Source: DAISKN01 sp963716925
GTDB lineage: Bacteria > Acidobacteriota > Vicinamibacteria > Marinacidobacterales > SMYC01
NCBI GenBank assembly: GCA_963716925.1
Contig: CAVQUX010000015.1
Coordinates: 434,001-498,000, forward strand
Direction of reading: 5' to 3'
Length of the DNA stretch: 64,000 nt
A program made the translations under genes and the position numbers. Below the pieces are notes generated by a model that made no database searches, was not told the origin of the DNA, and worked only from the letters and a program-made list of their open reading frames with translations. This document shows, piece after piece, positions 46,007 to 56,058 of this stretch (positions are counted from its first letter, which is position 1; each line of letters starts with the position of its first letter).

Positions 46007-46396
46007 GGGGTAACGAAGGCGGGCCGCCTCGAGTTTGGTGTCCTCTTGTTCCGAAAGAGGCCGCCGGTCTATTACGCGTTCGATCTCCTCTGGTGGGACG
46101 GTGCGGACCTGGGCGACTATCCGCTCTTAAGGCGGAAGGAGTTTCTCAGGGGGCGACTACCTGCAGAGTCCGAGAAGATTCTCTTCGCCGATCATGTTGA
46201 GGAAAAAGGGGTCGAGTTTTTCGGCAAGGTGTGCGCAATGGATCTCGAGGGAATCGTCGCGAAGCGGAAGATGTCACTCTATCGGGACGGAACGCGCTGG
46301 CTAAAGATCCGAAATCCGAACTACAGCCAGAAGGAGGGGCGGAGAGAGCTGTTCGAGTCGCGGCGGACACGGACAGAATGGGCGGTCCTAAAGTAG
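46007..46396 (+). pseudogene. LigD-type ATP-dependent DNA ligase remnant
   Basis: An internal part of an ATP-dependent ligase of the LigD kind with no start codon in place: VYYAFDLLWWDGADLGDYPLLRRKEFLRG, FADHVEEKGVEFF, then the ligase motif DLEGIVAKRKMSLYRDGTRWLKIRNPNYSQ. The nucleotide-binding lysine motif (upstream) and the rest of the ligase are absent. It lies directly between the NLP gene and a kinase gene and is best read as a relic. Confidence 0.8.
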
Positions 46397-46450
46397 CTGA
46401 TTGAAGACAGTTGGATTGCCGCCGTAGAATCTCGCGAAGGAGCCGTTCCC

Positions 46451-49067
46451 GTGATCGGCCGCACCCTATCTCACTACAGGATTCTCGAGAAGCTCGGCTC
46501 AGGCGGGATGGGAGACGTCTACCTCGCCCAGGACACAGAGCTTAAACGCGACGTAGCGCTCAAAGTGCTCCCGCCGGAGCTAGCGGAAAACGAGGAGAGG
46601 CGAGCCCGGTTCAATCGAGAAGCGCGAACCGTCGCCGCGCTGAACCATCCGAACATCGTCACCGTGTACTCCGTGGAGGAGGCCGAGGGCATTCACTTCA
46701 TCACCATGGAACTTGTCCGGGGGAAGACGCTATCGGAGCGGATCCCCAAGGGAGGCCTCTCCTTGGAGAGATTCTTCAAGATTGCCATCCCGCTTGCCGA
46801 CGCCGTCGCAGTGGCTCACGACCATGGGATCATCCACCGCGATCTGAAGCCAGCCAATGTGATGCTGACGGAAGACGGCCGGGTCAAGGTGCTCGACTTC
46901 GGTCTGGCTAAGCCGACGGCGGGTCTCTCGAGCGGTGACGGCGCTGCGAGCGAACTACCGACGGCGGCGAGGACTACGGAGGGTGTGATCGTGGGGACGG
47001 CGAGCTATATGTCCCCGGAGCAGACGGAAGGAAAGACGATCGATCCTCGCTCGGACATCTTTTCCCTCGGGGTGGTTCTTTACGAGCTTGCCACGGGGCA
47101 GCGCCCCTTCCGCGGCGACAGCGCGACCGCCGTTCTCTCGTCCATTTTGAAGGACACACCTGTTTCGGTGATGGAGCTCAAGCCGGAGCTGCCCTCCGAG
47201 CTCTCGAAGATCGTTCGGCGTTGCCTCGTCAAGGATCCGGAGCACCGTTACCAGAGCGCCAAGGACGTCCGCAACGAGATCGAGGAACTCAAGCAGGAAA
47301 TGGACTCAGGAAGCCTGGTAGCCTCCCAGCGTCCGACGGAGGTCCGTCGGTCGGGACCGGTCATCGCCGTACTCGGGCTTGCAGTCGTGTCGGTGGTGTT
47401 TGCGGCGTGGTTCCTGTCGCGCCCCCGGACGAGGAGCGTGCCGCGACTCGTGCACCCCGTGCAGCTCACGTCGGCTATCGGCGTCGAGGACCATCCCACG
47501 TGGTCTCCAGACGGGCGCATGATCGCTTATGAATCTCAGCAGAGCGGAAACTGGGACCTCTGGGTCACTCAAGCAGAAAAAGGACAGCCCGTTAACCGAA
47601 CCGCTGATTTTCCCGGATTGGATCGCCGCCCGAGCTGGCACCCCGATGGCTCCGCCATCGCGTTCGTCTCCGAGAGAGAGGGGGGCGGCTGTTTCGTGTC
47701 GCCGGCAGTAGGCGGCGAACCGCGTCGAAGACAGGCTACTAGGCGGTTTAATTCAGTGCCGCAGTGGTCATCGGATGGCCAGGAAATTGCGTGTCTCGTC
47801 CGCGAAGACCCTGGGACGGACCTCGACATCCGCAATGTCTCGACACAGGAAGTGAGGCGCCTGCGCTTCTCCGGTCTGATAGACACGCCTTTCGACCTGA
47901 GCTGGTCTCCCGACGGTCGTTTTTTCGCATACGTTGACGCCGTCGATGACGCTTCGGACGTGACGTTCGTCCGAGTGTTACGGATGGCCGACGGACAATC
48001 GTACCCCATGACCGACGGCCGTACGAAGGACCGCAGCCCGAGCTGGTCCGCCGATGCCCGGGCTCTCTACTACGTCTCGAATCGTGGTGGGAGCATGGAC
48101 CTCTGGCAGCAATCCCTCACAGCGGACGGCGAGCCCGAAGGCGCGCCCCGGCCCGTCACGGTGGGAATCGATATGCGAAGCGCGGTTTTCTCACCCGATG
48201 GGGCGATGCTCGCTTATTCCCGCGGTCGGCCAGTGGCGAACCTCTGGCGGGTCTCTATTCTTCCCGGACGTCCCGCGACCTGGAAGGACGCTACCCAGCT
48301 TACATTCGACCAAGTCACCGTGGAGTTCATGGACGAGTCCCCAGACGGGAAATGGATCGCAGTGAACTCCGATCGCAAGGGGAACCATGACGTGTGGATC
48401 CTTCCCGTGGAGGGGGGGGACATGCGCCAGCTCACGCTCGACCCGACACCGGAATGGAAGCCCACCTGGTCTCCAGACGGGAAGTACCTTGCGTTTTACG
48501 CCTATCGCAATGGAAACCGTGATATCTGGATCATGCCAGCCGAGGGGGGAGCCTGGCGTCAGGTGACGAGGGACGAATCGGACGAGTATAACGAGCGCTG
48601 GTCTCCCGACGGTCTCAGCCTTGTGTTCCAGAAGAACAGGGACATATGGAAGATCTCCGTTGACGGCACCGAAGAGGTTCAGTTAACGGTTGATCGTGCT
48701 ATCGATGCCCGTCCCGATTGGTCGCCCGACGGCAAGTGGATTGTGTTCGATTCCGACCGAACCGGGTCACGCCGCCTTTGGCGAGTCCAAGCGGAAGGGG
48801 GCGACGCCGAGCCTCTCACGAAGGGTCCCGGCTTACGGCCTTTCTTTTCGAACGATGGAAGGCGTGTCTTTTTCGAGGGCGACGGGGAACGGAACCGGGA
48901 ATTTTTGGGAGCTTTCTCTGGAGGACGGGGAGGAGCGCCCTGTGACCGATCTTCGTGGAAGGCAGGGGGAACTTCTTCGCCATTCCGTCTCTCACGACGG
49001 GAAATCGCTCTACTTCACCTGGAGCGAGGACCTCGGCGACATCTGGGTCATGGATGTCGTTCAATGA
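46451..49067 (+). pseudogene. Ser/Thr kinase fused to TolB-like propeller, one late frameshift
   Basis: GTG start with AAGGAG upstream. An N-terminal kinase domain: GSGGMG (residues 16-21), Lys38 in VALKVL, HRDLKPANV with Asp131, DFG at 149-151, APE-type MSPEQ. A membrane segment at about residues 296-318 is followed by an extracellular propeller of WSPDG blades. This is the common acidobacterial kinase-sensor layout. At about 48894-48896 one extra C shifts the frame; the natural C-terminus GNFWELSLEDGEERPVTDLRG ... DIWVMDVVQ lies in the next frame and ends at 49067. Uncorrected, the frame ends at 49120. Mostly intact. Confidence 0.88.
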
Positions 49068-49440
49068 TTGACCGAATCCCCACTCCAGGGTCGTCGAGGA
49101 GGTTAGCCGAAGAGGGATAGGTCGAGAGCGAACTAGCACCGGTCCCCGTACCCTCGCAGAACAGCGTCGGGTTGGTCCTTCGCAGTTTCAGGCCCACGAA
49201 GAGGCCCACTTGAACAGCTTGAAAGCGCGCCCTTTGCGCGAGAGTGGTCCTTGGGACGCCGCAGTTTCATGATCCGAATGTAGATGACAAGGGCCAGCGT
49301 GCTATCAAGCCATCTAGCCGCCTCCCGATACAATGGTCCCAGGCCCACGTCTAGCCAACTCTATTGTCGCCAGAACTAAAGACTGGGCCATCCCGGTGGT
49401 CCAACCAGGCCCAGACGGAATCCATCTCCGGTGCGCCCCT
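49068..49440. other. Intergenic, no gene recognised
   Basis: Between the kinase end and repeat copy A. No open frame with features. The region includes AT-richer patches near 49270-49330 but no clear promoter or hairpin. Confidence 0.5.
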
Positions 49441-49532
49441 CCCCCAAGAAAATCTGGGGGTGTGTGAGAGCTAAATCTCTCCTCCTCACTCTCCATCTCA
49501 ATCGTCACACCCATAATTACTTTAGAGGGGGT
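49441..49532. repeat. Nested-inverted-repeat element, copy A
   Basis: About 92 bases. Outer arms CCCCC (49441-49445) and GGGGG (49527-49531); inner arms GGGTGTGTGA (49458-49467) and TCACACCC (49505-49512); loop rich in C and T. Same layout and several identical blocks as copies B and C, though the most diverged. It shares GGGGGTACCCCC with copy B. Confidence 0.6.
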
Positions 49533-49626
49533 ACCCCCTATAGCAGTTCCGGGTTGTGTGCGTCTTCAGTCCCTTCTCCTCTCTCTCCTCTCTCTACTCA
49601 CACAACCCTGTTTGGTTTAAGGGGGT
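49531..49626. repeat. Nested-inverted-repeat element, copy B
   Basis: Outer arms ACCCCCT (49533-49539) and AGGGGGT (49620-49626); inner perfect ten-base arms GGGTTGTGTG (49551-49560) and CACACAACCC (49599-49608), with a pyrimidine-rich loop of 38 bases. It sits 138 bases upstream of the NTF2-like gene. Function unknown. Confidence 0.7.
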
Positions 49627-49763
49627 GGGTGGGACACGCCGACCACATCGGACGAAGTCGGGTTCTTGGTTCTCATAAGGTCCACTCGTGTGGGAACCTC
49701 TCCGGGGCGGACATTCTAGTACTATTTCACCGGTCGCGTTCCGACCGAAAACTGGAGGTATCG

Positions 49764-50204
49764 ATGATTTGGACCGCTCTTCTCTCGCTCCTCGCAGCCG
49801 CGGGAGCCGCGCAGCAATCCACGGTGAATGAGATCGAGAAGATCGAGGTCGTCTTCAACGGGGCGTACGAGCGAAACGAGCTCGACGCCTACTTCTCCTA
49901 CTTCGCCGATGACGTCACGATGTGGTTCGAGAGCGGGAGGGTGAATCTCGCCGACTACAAGAAAGACTGGTACGCGCTCATCAAAGGAGGCGGCGGCGTC
50001 GAGAAGAACGCGCTCTCCGACATGCGCGTGCAGGTCTCGCCGGGCGGAGAGACCGCCATCGCCACATACAAGTTGGATGTCCTCACCCGGCAAGCCGACG
50101 GAAAAAAGACCAAAGAGCAGGCCTACGAGACCGACGTCTGGTTCAAGCGCGATGGGAAGTGGAAGCTCGCTCACGCTCACTACAACTCGAAAGTGGTGCC
50201 CTGA
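49764..50204 (+). CDS. Exported NTF2/SnoaL-like (DUF4440-type) protein
   Basis: 146 residues from the ATG at 49764 (TGGAGG upstream). Signal peptide MIWTALLSLLAAAGAAQQ; the cone-shaped NTF2 fold follows, with FNGAYERNELDAYFSYFADDVTMWFESG, ETAIATYKLDVLTR and YETDVWFKRDGKWKLAHAHYNSK. Such proteins bind small hydrophobic molecules or act as isomerases or hydratases; the true ligand is unknown. It is flanked by repeat copies B and C. Confidence 0.88.
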   Translation: MIWTALLSLLAAAGAAQQSTVNEIEKIEVVFNGAYERNELDAYFSYFADDVTMWFESGRVNLADYKKDWYALIKGGGGVEKNALSDMRVQVSPGGETAIATYKLDVLTRQADGKKTKEQAYETDVWFKRDGKWKLAHAHYNSKVVP

Positions 50205-50341
50205 AGAAGGACGCTCGACTCTCGGACATCCTCGACCGGCTCCCTTCTCGCTCGAAGCGCACCGAGGCGGAACGGAAGCAGGGGCGCGGATTCGAGACGC
50301 CCTGATTACAAACTGCGTTCAGCCGGGTGGCACCGCCTCCA

Positions 50342-51845
50342 TCAAGAGTGCAAGCGCTTTCGACAGAGCTTCGGGGCGCGGTATGTGACCTTGACTACCG
50401 CTTCGCCCGGTTCAGCACCTTTGTAGTGTCCGAGGCGTACGACCACGAGGCTGTGCGAAGGAATGATGATGGTGTACTGGCCTCCCGCTCCCTGCATGGA
50501 GTACGCCTCCCTGGGAATCGGGAACGCGTCCGTTCCGTTGATCCAGAAGAAACCGCCGTAGACTGGCCTTCCGTCTGCGGCCCACGCCGGTGCGACCGTG
50601 CTTACGAACTTCGTGTAGCCCTCCGGGAGGATCCGCTCCCCGTTCCAGACGCCGTCCTGGAGATAGAGATTGCCGAGCCGCGCCCAATCTCTAGCCGATC
50701 CGAGCTCGTAGCCCTGGAGTAGGAAGTTCCCGTAGGGGTCGGCCTCGACTACCATGTTGCGGATCCCGATCTTGTCGAAAAGCTCGCGCCGCGGAAAGAA
50801 AGATACTCCTCGCCCCTTCCTTCGACTCCGAGCCGCACGAGGTAGTTGATGAGCACGGGGTCGCAGTTGCGGTAGCGTCCAACGGTGTTCGGCGGCCACT
50901 CCTGCGGCCGGGTCGCGGCCCAGGAAAATGAGTTGGCGCCGCCGGTATAGAGGTAGAGGTGATCGGGGTAACCGAGGGATGGATCGAGTCCGGGCTCGCC
51001 GGGCGCGGGGCATCGCAACCCGCTCGACATCCGGAGGATATCCTGAATCTTGATTTGTGCCCTCGGGATCCCCTCCTCCTGCCATTCCGGAATCGGCGCC
51101 GGTTGCTCGAGCTGATAGACGCCTTTCAGGATCATCATACCCATGAGCGTCGCCGTGAGGCTCTTTCCCATCGACCAGCTTTCGAGCGGCGTGTGCATGT
51201 CGATGCCGTCCGCGTATCTCTCGCCGATGAGGCGGCCCTTCCAGGTGACGACGAACGCGGCGGTCATTTCAAGAGACTCGAACGCGGCGTCCACCGCCGC
51301 AGCGACTTTGGCGGCGTTGAGCTCTGCGCGGAGAGGCTCCTCGGGGAGCAGATCCCCCATGGGCCACGGAGTCGTCGCGGCGTCGGGAAGAGTCGACGTG
51401 AGCTTCACCGGCGTGTAGTGGATGGAGTCCTCGCCTTTGGCAAGGGCCACACAGCCCTGGTCTCCCAGGTACTTCGCGGTGCGCACGACGCCGGTATCGA
51501 GCGTCAGGTGAACCGCCTTGTTCTCGCGGTCGATGCGCTTCTCCGTCACGTGCTTGCGTTCCTCGTACGGGCCAGTGAAATAGCCCACGTTCTCCGCGCG
51601 AAGTCGGGGTCGAGACCGGTGATGAAGACTGCCGAGCAGAGGGTTTTGGCAAAGCCCGCCGTGTGGTGCTCGAGCGCGTCTCCCGGAGGAGGTGTGTACT
51701 CTGTCTTCAGCTCGAGCGGCTTCGCACGAGCGATGAGCGCTTCGTCAGAGCCGGGCGGGGGAGAAGCGACGGGCTCGGCGGGCGGTGGACCGCCGCAGGC
51801 GGCGCAGAGGATGAGCACGATTCCCAGGAACGTAGCGCGTCTCAT
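50342..51845 (-). pseudogene. Lipoprotein beta-lactamase-type serine hydrolase, two frameshifts
   Basis: ATG at 51845 (GGAGG upstream). A lipobox (LILCAAC) opens the protein; the frame changes near 51596 (TGLDPDFAR then ENVGYFTGPYEERK) and again near 50795 in a T-run, after which FPRRELFDKIGIRNMVVEADPYG completes it. The class C/penicillin-binding motifs are visible: SMGK (SxxK), YRN (YxN) and GGQYTII. Repaired it would be an outer-membrane-anchored or periplasmic hydrolase of about 500 residues acting on a peptidoglycan or ester substrate. Both breaks could be homopolymer errors. Confidence 0.75.
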
Positions 51846-51967
51846 GTCGACCTCCGGGGTGGATTCTATTGATGTCGCGCGGATAAATCGACGACGGTAT
51901 CCAGACCCCGCAGGAACAACCCGAGGACTCACACTCTGCCCGTAGCGGATCGAGGGGACAGGTCAGG
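51846..51967. other. Short intergenic segment
   Basis: Upstream of the lipoprotein gene and before repeat copy C. No gene. Confidence 0.5.
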
Positions 51968-52060
51968 GTACCCCCTATAGCGATTCGGGGTTGTGTTCCA
52001 ATTCCCGATATCCATCTCTCCCTCTCTACTCACACACTCCTGATTGGTTTAGGGGGGGCG
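51968..52060. repeat. Nested-inverted-repeat element, copy C
   Basis: TACCCCCTATAG at the left, GGGTTGTGT (51988-51996), a pyrimidine-rich middle, then CACACACTCC and TTTAGGGGGGG. Block order matches copy B (GTACCCCCTATAGC.. GGGTTGTGT .. CTCTCTACTCACACA .. GGTTTA-GGGGG), with small substitutions. It lies 2.3 kb from copies A/B, on the other side of the NTF2-like and hydrolase genes, in the same orientation. Confidence 0.7.
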
Positions 52061-52425
52061 GGTGAACACCAGGCTGATCGACTGCCGTCTGATCTCGCGG
52101 CCGGTTTCGCAGGCCAGTGCCGGGAGTTCTCCGCAGGATTTTGATGGATTAGAAAAGTAGGGTCGCCCTCGGGATGGAAACAAGTGAGCCTTAAGGTGCG
52201 TCCCAACGATTTTGTGGTGGAGCAGCTCGGGAACAACGCGGCTCGCTGCTTCGCACGAGGAACAGAGTCCGCGTCCTTTGCAGGAAAAGGCAACCGGAAC
52301 TCGGCACGAACGACGAACAGAAAGGAGAGGTCCGAGTAAGCCCCAAGCTTGAACCGGGAAAGGTTCCCTATGATACAGAAATCGCCTCGTCAGCTGGGTG
52401 CCGCATCTCGCGGAGTTCACCCCTT
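52061..52425. other. Intergenic, no gene recognised
   Basis: About 365 bases between copy C and the FHA-GAF-SpoIIE gene. Open frames in it have no features. Confidence 0.5.
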
Positions 52426-54174
52426 ATGCGTAATCCGGAGCTTCTAATCCGAGCCGAGGACAGAAGATCCGTTTCTTTTCCCTCTCGAAAAAGAACTCAC
52501 TTCGATCGGTCGGTCAAATCAGAACGACCTTACTCTCGTCGACAACCAACTCTCTCGCCATCACGCGGAGATTCGAAGAGAAGGGGGGCGGTACTGGTTG
52601 AGGGATTCTCGCCAGTCGCTTCGGCACAGAGATCAACGGGAATACCATCCGGGAAAGTGTTCTCCTCCAAAACGGCGACGTAATTAAGCTCGGCAACATA
52701 TCCATCCGATTCGTGGCCGGATCTTCTGACGCTGTCGTGCTGGGACCTTTCGGTGATGATGGCGGTCAGTTCTCCGGGCGAGATCAAGCAGACGACACGG
52801 GGTCTTGGCTCTGGGAAGGCACCGACTGCCTCGCAGCTCGGAGTCCCTGAGCCGAGGGTGACGCGGCCCGAAGCATCGGGTACCCAAATCTGGCGGAACG
52901 TGCTCGACGCAATAGCGGGGCCGATGCGAAAAATGGGCTCGGCGACTCGCAAGCGAAAGCTGATGGTGAGCGTCCTCAATCAAGCCAGCGTCGCGCTCGC
53001 TCAGGGCTTCTCGATGAAGGAGTTCCTGGAACATCTCCTCGAATTGCTCCAAGAGGCGATGCCAGCAGATAGAACTGCATTCGTAGAGATCCGCGACGAG
53101 GAGCCTCGGATCCGGCTACGAGCGGTTCGCGTGAGAGAAACTGGTCTGGATTCACAGTTCCGGCTCGCTCACTCGATCTCCTGCGCGTCTTGGCTCACGC
53201 TGGAAGAGGCACCGTTTCTTACGAGCGGCCGATCGAAACACTTCGTCAGCGGTGCCATCCAGGACTTCCTGGCAGCGATCGGTGCTCGGTCCGCAATGTG
53301 GGCTCCCTCCGGACTAGCGAGAGGTTGACTGGCCTCCTTTATGCCGACACCGTCGGGGGAAAGGGCGTCTTCACGGAAGGCGACCTCTCGCTCCTGACAT
53401 CGCTCGCCAACCTCGCAGCTGTCAAGATCGAAAATGCGATGTTGTTCGAGCACATAGCTGAGAAGAAGAGGATGGAGCATGAGCAGGCGGTGGCTGCTGA
53501 AATACAGCGGAGTCTCCTTCCGGTAGTGCTCCTAAGCTCCCCGATTGGGACTTCGCGGGCACCAACGAGCCCTGTTACAGCATTGGAGGCGACTACTACG
53601 ATTTCGTCCCGAGGTCGCAGGGTCGCCTGGCTTTGGCACTCGGAGATGTGTCGGGGAAGGGAACAGGAGCAGCGTTAATGATGATGGTCCTTGGGACGAC
53701 CGTGCGGGCTTGTTCCGAGCAAGAAGGCGATGTCGCTTCCATCATTGCACAGACGAACCGGGTGATGTGCCGGAACACGCCTACCCACGCCTTCGCGACC
53801 TTCTTCCTTGGAGATTCTTACCGAGCTCATGCGAACTTCGTTACGTGAATGCTGGGCACATCCCACCCATTGTCCATCGCGCGCGTGATGGAGATGTCCT
53901 GCGACTGGAAGAAGGAGGGCCCGTGCTCGGGCTCTTCGAGGAGTCCGTGTTTCAGGTCGGCACTGTTCGGCTCGAACCCGGTGATTTACTTGTAGCGTTC
54001 ACAGACGGTGTCAGCGAGAGTTGGAGCGATGACGAGGTGGAGTTTGGCGAAGAGAGGGTCATTGATGTGATTCGCAGGAACGCCGCACTCCCTTCCGGCG
54101 AATTGGTTGAAAATATTCTGGGAGAGGTAGACGAGTACATCGTGGAGCTCACCCCACTGACGACCGGACGCTGA
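52426..54174 (+). pseudogene. FHA-GAF-SpoIIE (PP2C) phosphatase, at least six frameshifts
   Basis: Six or more reading-frame changes must be joined, but every domain is recognisable. FHA: FPLEKELTSIGRSNQNDL, SRHHAEIRREGGRYWLRDS, then FGTEINGNTIRESVLLQNGDVIKLGN. GAF: SVLNQASVALAQGFSMKEFLEHLLELLQEAMPADRTAFVEIRD to LLSLLTSLANLAAVKIENA. SpoIIE phosphatase: YYDFVPRSQGRLALALGDVSGKGTGAALMMMVLG, LRYVNAGHIPPIVHRA, FTDGVSESWSDDEVEFG. Such proteins dephosphorylate STAS-type antagonists in partner-switching signalling. A STAS protein lies 8 kb away. The start at 52426 is tentative. Decay or poor consensus sequence are both possible. Confidence 0.75.
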
Positions 54175-54485
54175 TCGTCGCGAAAAGATGTTCACCCGAA
54201 ATGGGAGACGGGTGAAGCATTCGATAGCCCCCGCGCTTCGGTCCCTTACGATTCTCGACTTTGCGCATTGACGGACGCTCTCGACGCTCGAGTTCGGGGT
54301 GCTGTCCGGGGTAAGTGACGAAGATATTCGCCTGGCGAACCGTCGGACAACCCGGACGGCCTCTTCTCCTCTAGAGAAAGGAAGAGAGAAAGGAGAAGAA
54401 GAGATAGTGCCCAAGGACTTCGGAACTGCTGTCCAGGCCGTCCGACGGACAGACGGCGTCGCGCACGAGAAACCGCTGTTCGCAT
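54175..54485. other. Intergenic, no gene recognised
   Basis: About 310 bases between convergent genes. Contains a purine-rich patch (GAAAGGAAGAGAGAAAGGAG) but no terminator-like hairpin. Confidence 0.5.
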
Positions 54486-55073
54486 TCAGCTCTGGCGTTT
54501 TCTCCTGTACCCGACGATGTGCACCAGCCCCCATCCGAGCACGAAGAGCATGGAGGGTTCGGGAATAAAGAGGATTTCGTTGAGGCCGAACGCTGGGCTG
54601 ACTCCTGATGCTCCTCGACCCTGGTACTCCATCCGTAAACGAGCCCACTCCGTGTCGACTGAAGCAAACGGAATGATGATGGGCTTTGGATAGTTGGGTG
54701 TGTCTCCTGGTAGGCTCGCAAGCGTAGTCCAGGTGCCGTCGAATCCGTCCGTGGTGTCGGAGCTCCACTGCACGTCGAGTTCCCCGGCGGTCCAGACATC
54801 AAGCGGGTTGATAAACCACAGGCCCACCGCCTGGAGCGACGTGGTGGCCTTGAAGTGGTACGCGAGGATGTTGACAGCTCCCAGCGGGATGTCGTTCACG
54901 CCATGCCACTGTGTATCGAGATCTCTGTCGATCGTGCGCTCTGGGCCTGCGGGGAACGGACAGGTTGTGCAGTAGTCACCGGTGACTGTGATCAATTCAG
55001 GCGGGATGACGGAAGCGGTGGCGTTGGCTGCTACCAGTACGCCGATGATGCCGAAGACAAGTTGCGTCCGCAC
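54486..55073 (-). CDS. PEP-CTERM exported protein
   Basis: 195 residues from the GTG at 55073 (AAAAGGGG upstream); an upstream ATG frame crosses a Trp-rich non-signal stretch antisense to the neighbouring gene. Signal peptide RTQLVFGIIGVLVAANATA; the domain has TIDRDLDTQWHGVNDIPLGAVNILAYHF, like a discoidin-type carbohydrate-binding region. Ends IPEPSMLFVLGWGLVHIVGYRRKRQS, the sorting signal. Gene abuts another PEP-CTERM gene, both leftward (22 bases apart). Confidence 0.82.
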   Translation of the reverse strand: MRTQLVFGIIGVLVAANATASVIPPELITVTGDYCTTCPFPAGPERTIDRDLDTQWHGVNDIPLGAVNILAYHFKATTSLQAVGLWFINPLDVWTAGELDVQWSSDTTDGFDGTWTTLASLPGDTPNYPKPIIIPFASVDTEWARLRMEYQGRGASGVSPAFGLNEILFIPEPSMLFVLGWGLVHIVGYRRKRQS

Positions 55074-55095
55074 AACCTGGTTCCCCTTTTTTCGG

Positions 55096-55704
55096 TCAAC
55101 GGCGGGAGCGACGAAGACACCCAACAAACCCCATGGCCAGAAGCAGTGCCAAGCCGGGCTCTGGAACCAGGTCCACTGTGAAATTGTCGAAGCTGAACCC
55201 GTTTCCTGCGACATAGACAACGGAGAAGGGATCGCCCGCCGCCAGGAAGATATCGCCGAGAGACTGCAATCCAGTGCTGGTGATGTCGATGCTCGGCTCG
55301 CCGGTGATGTCGATTCGTCCCTCGTCCAATGAGCCGAAGATGGATACCGAGAGGTTCCTCAAGATCACATCGCGGTCAAACACGATCTGAACCGATTCCC
55401 CCGTACAGCCGCCGTCGATCTGGGAGGACTCTTCCATCCCTCCGCAGGTCGTGTTGACGACGTTGATGCCGAAGGACGAGGCGGTTCGATTCAGAAAGAG
55501 ATCCCGCAGCGGAGGTTCGTTGAAGGTCGATGGCAGCGCGGTGAGCGTCGCTGTCAGCCCATCCTCGGTCAGGCTGAACGAGTTCACCTCGTCGACGTTC
55601 TCGATCTCCGGCGCTCGGAGGTCGAAGAAGATCGGCGCGGCGAATGATGCGGAGGGGATCAGCAAACCAAGGGCGAGAGTAATGCGAGTGAGGACGGTCT
55701 TCAC
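55096..55704 (-). CDS. PEP-CTERM exported protein
   Basis: 202 residues from the GTG at 55704 with AAGGAGG upstream. Signal peptide KTVLTRITLALGLLIPSASFA; the domain is beta-rich with a disulfide-like CGGMEESSQIDGGC and a VVYVAGNGFSFDNFTVDLVPEP ending. The sorting signal is VPEPGLALLLAMGFVGCLRRSRR. Likely co-transcribed with the next PEP-CTERM gene. Confidence 0.85.
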   Translation of the reverse strand: MKTVLTRITLALGLLIPSASFAAPIFFDLRAPEIENVDEVNSFSLTEDGLTATLTALPSTFNEPPLRDLFLNRTASSFGINVVNTTCGGMEESSQIDGGCTGESVQIVFDRDVILRNLSVSIFGSLDEGRIDITGEPSIDITSTGLQSLGDIFLAAGDPFSVVYVAGNGFSFDNFTVDLVPEPGLALLLAMGFVGCLRRSRR

Positions 55705-56058
55705 AGCAGCCTCCTTATTCGAAATCGCCTGCCGAACGGCATTGGGGGCTGCCGCGAATAGGCTTGCAGTATTACTTCCTTCCTTTTGCCAACGGGTCAA
55801 CGGAGTACCTGTCAAAGTTGACGACCGCCGATTCATAGAAGCATCGAGACGGTCCCCTCGCAAGCCCCTTCCGCAACTCCGGTGTCGCCACCGGGGGCGG
55901 TTCCCGATACGGCATAGGAAAATTCCTGATGAATTTGTAGGCGTCTAACTGTGTTGGTGGAAAATTGCCATTTCTTTGGCTGGGCAGGTGAAATCCTTTC
56001 TCCAATCCGTCATATACAGAAGAGACCTCGAGAGAACGCGTAAATAACCCAAGACGAC
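55705..56058. other. Intergenic, promoter region of two divergent units
   Basis: About 350 bases between the leftward PEP-CTERM pair and the rightward SGNH-hydrolase gene. AT-richer near 55920-56040. No gene recognised. Confidence 0.45.

Noticed and set aside
53200..53330. Possible selenocysteine in the SpoIIE-type gene
   Set aside because: The stop codons there are caused by frame changes, with motifs continuing in other frames; no in-frame TGA with a downstream SECIS hairpin was seen.
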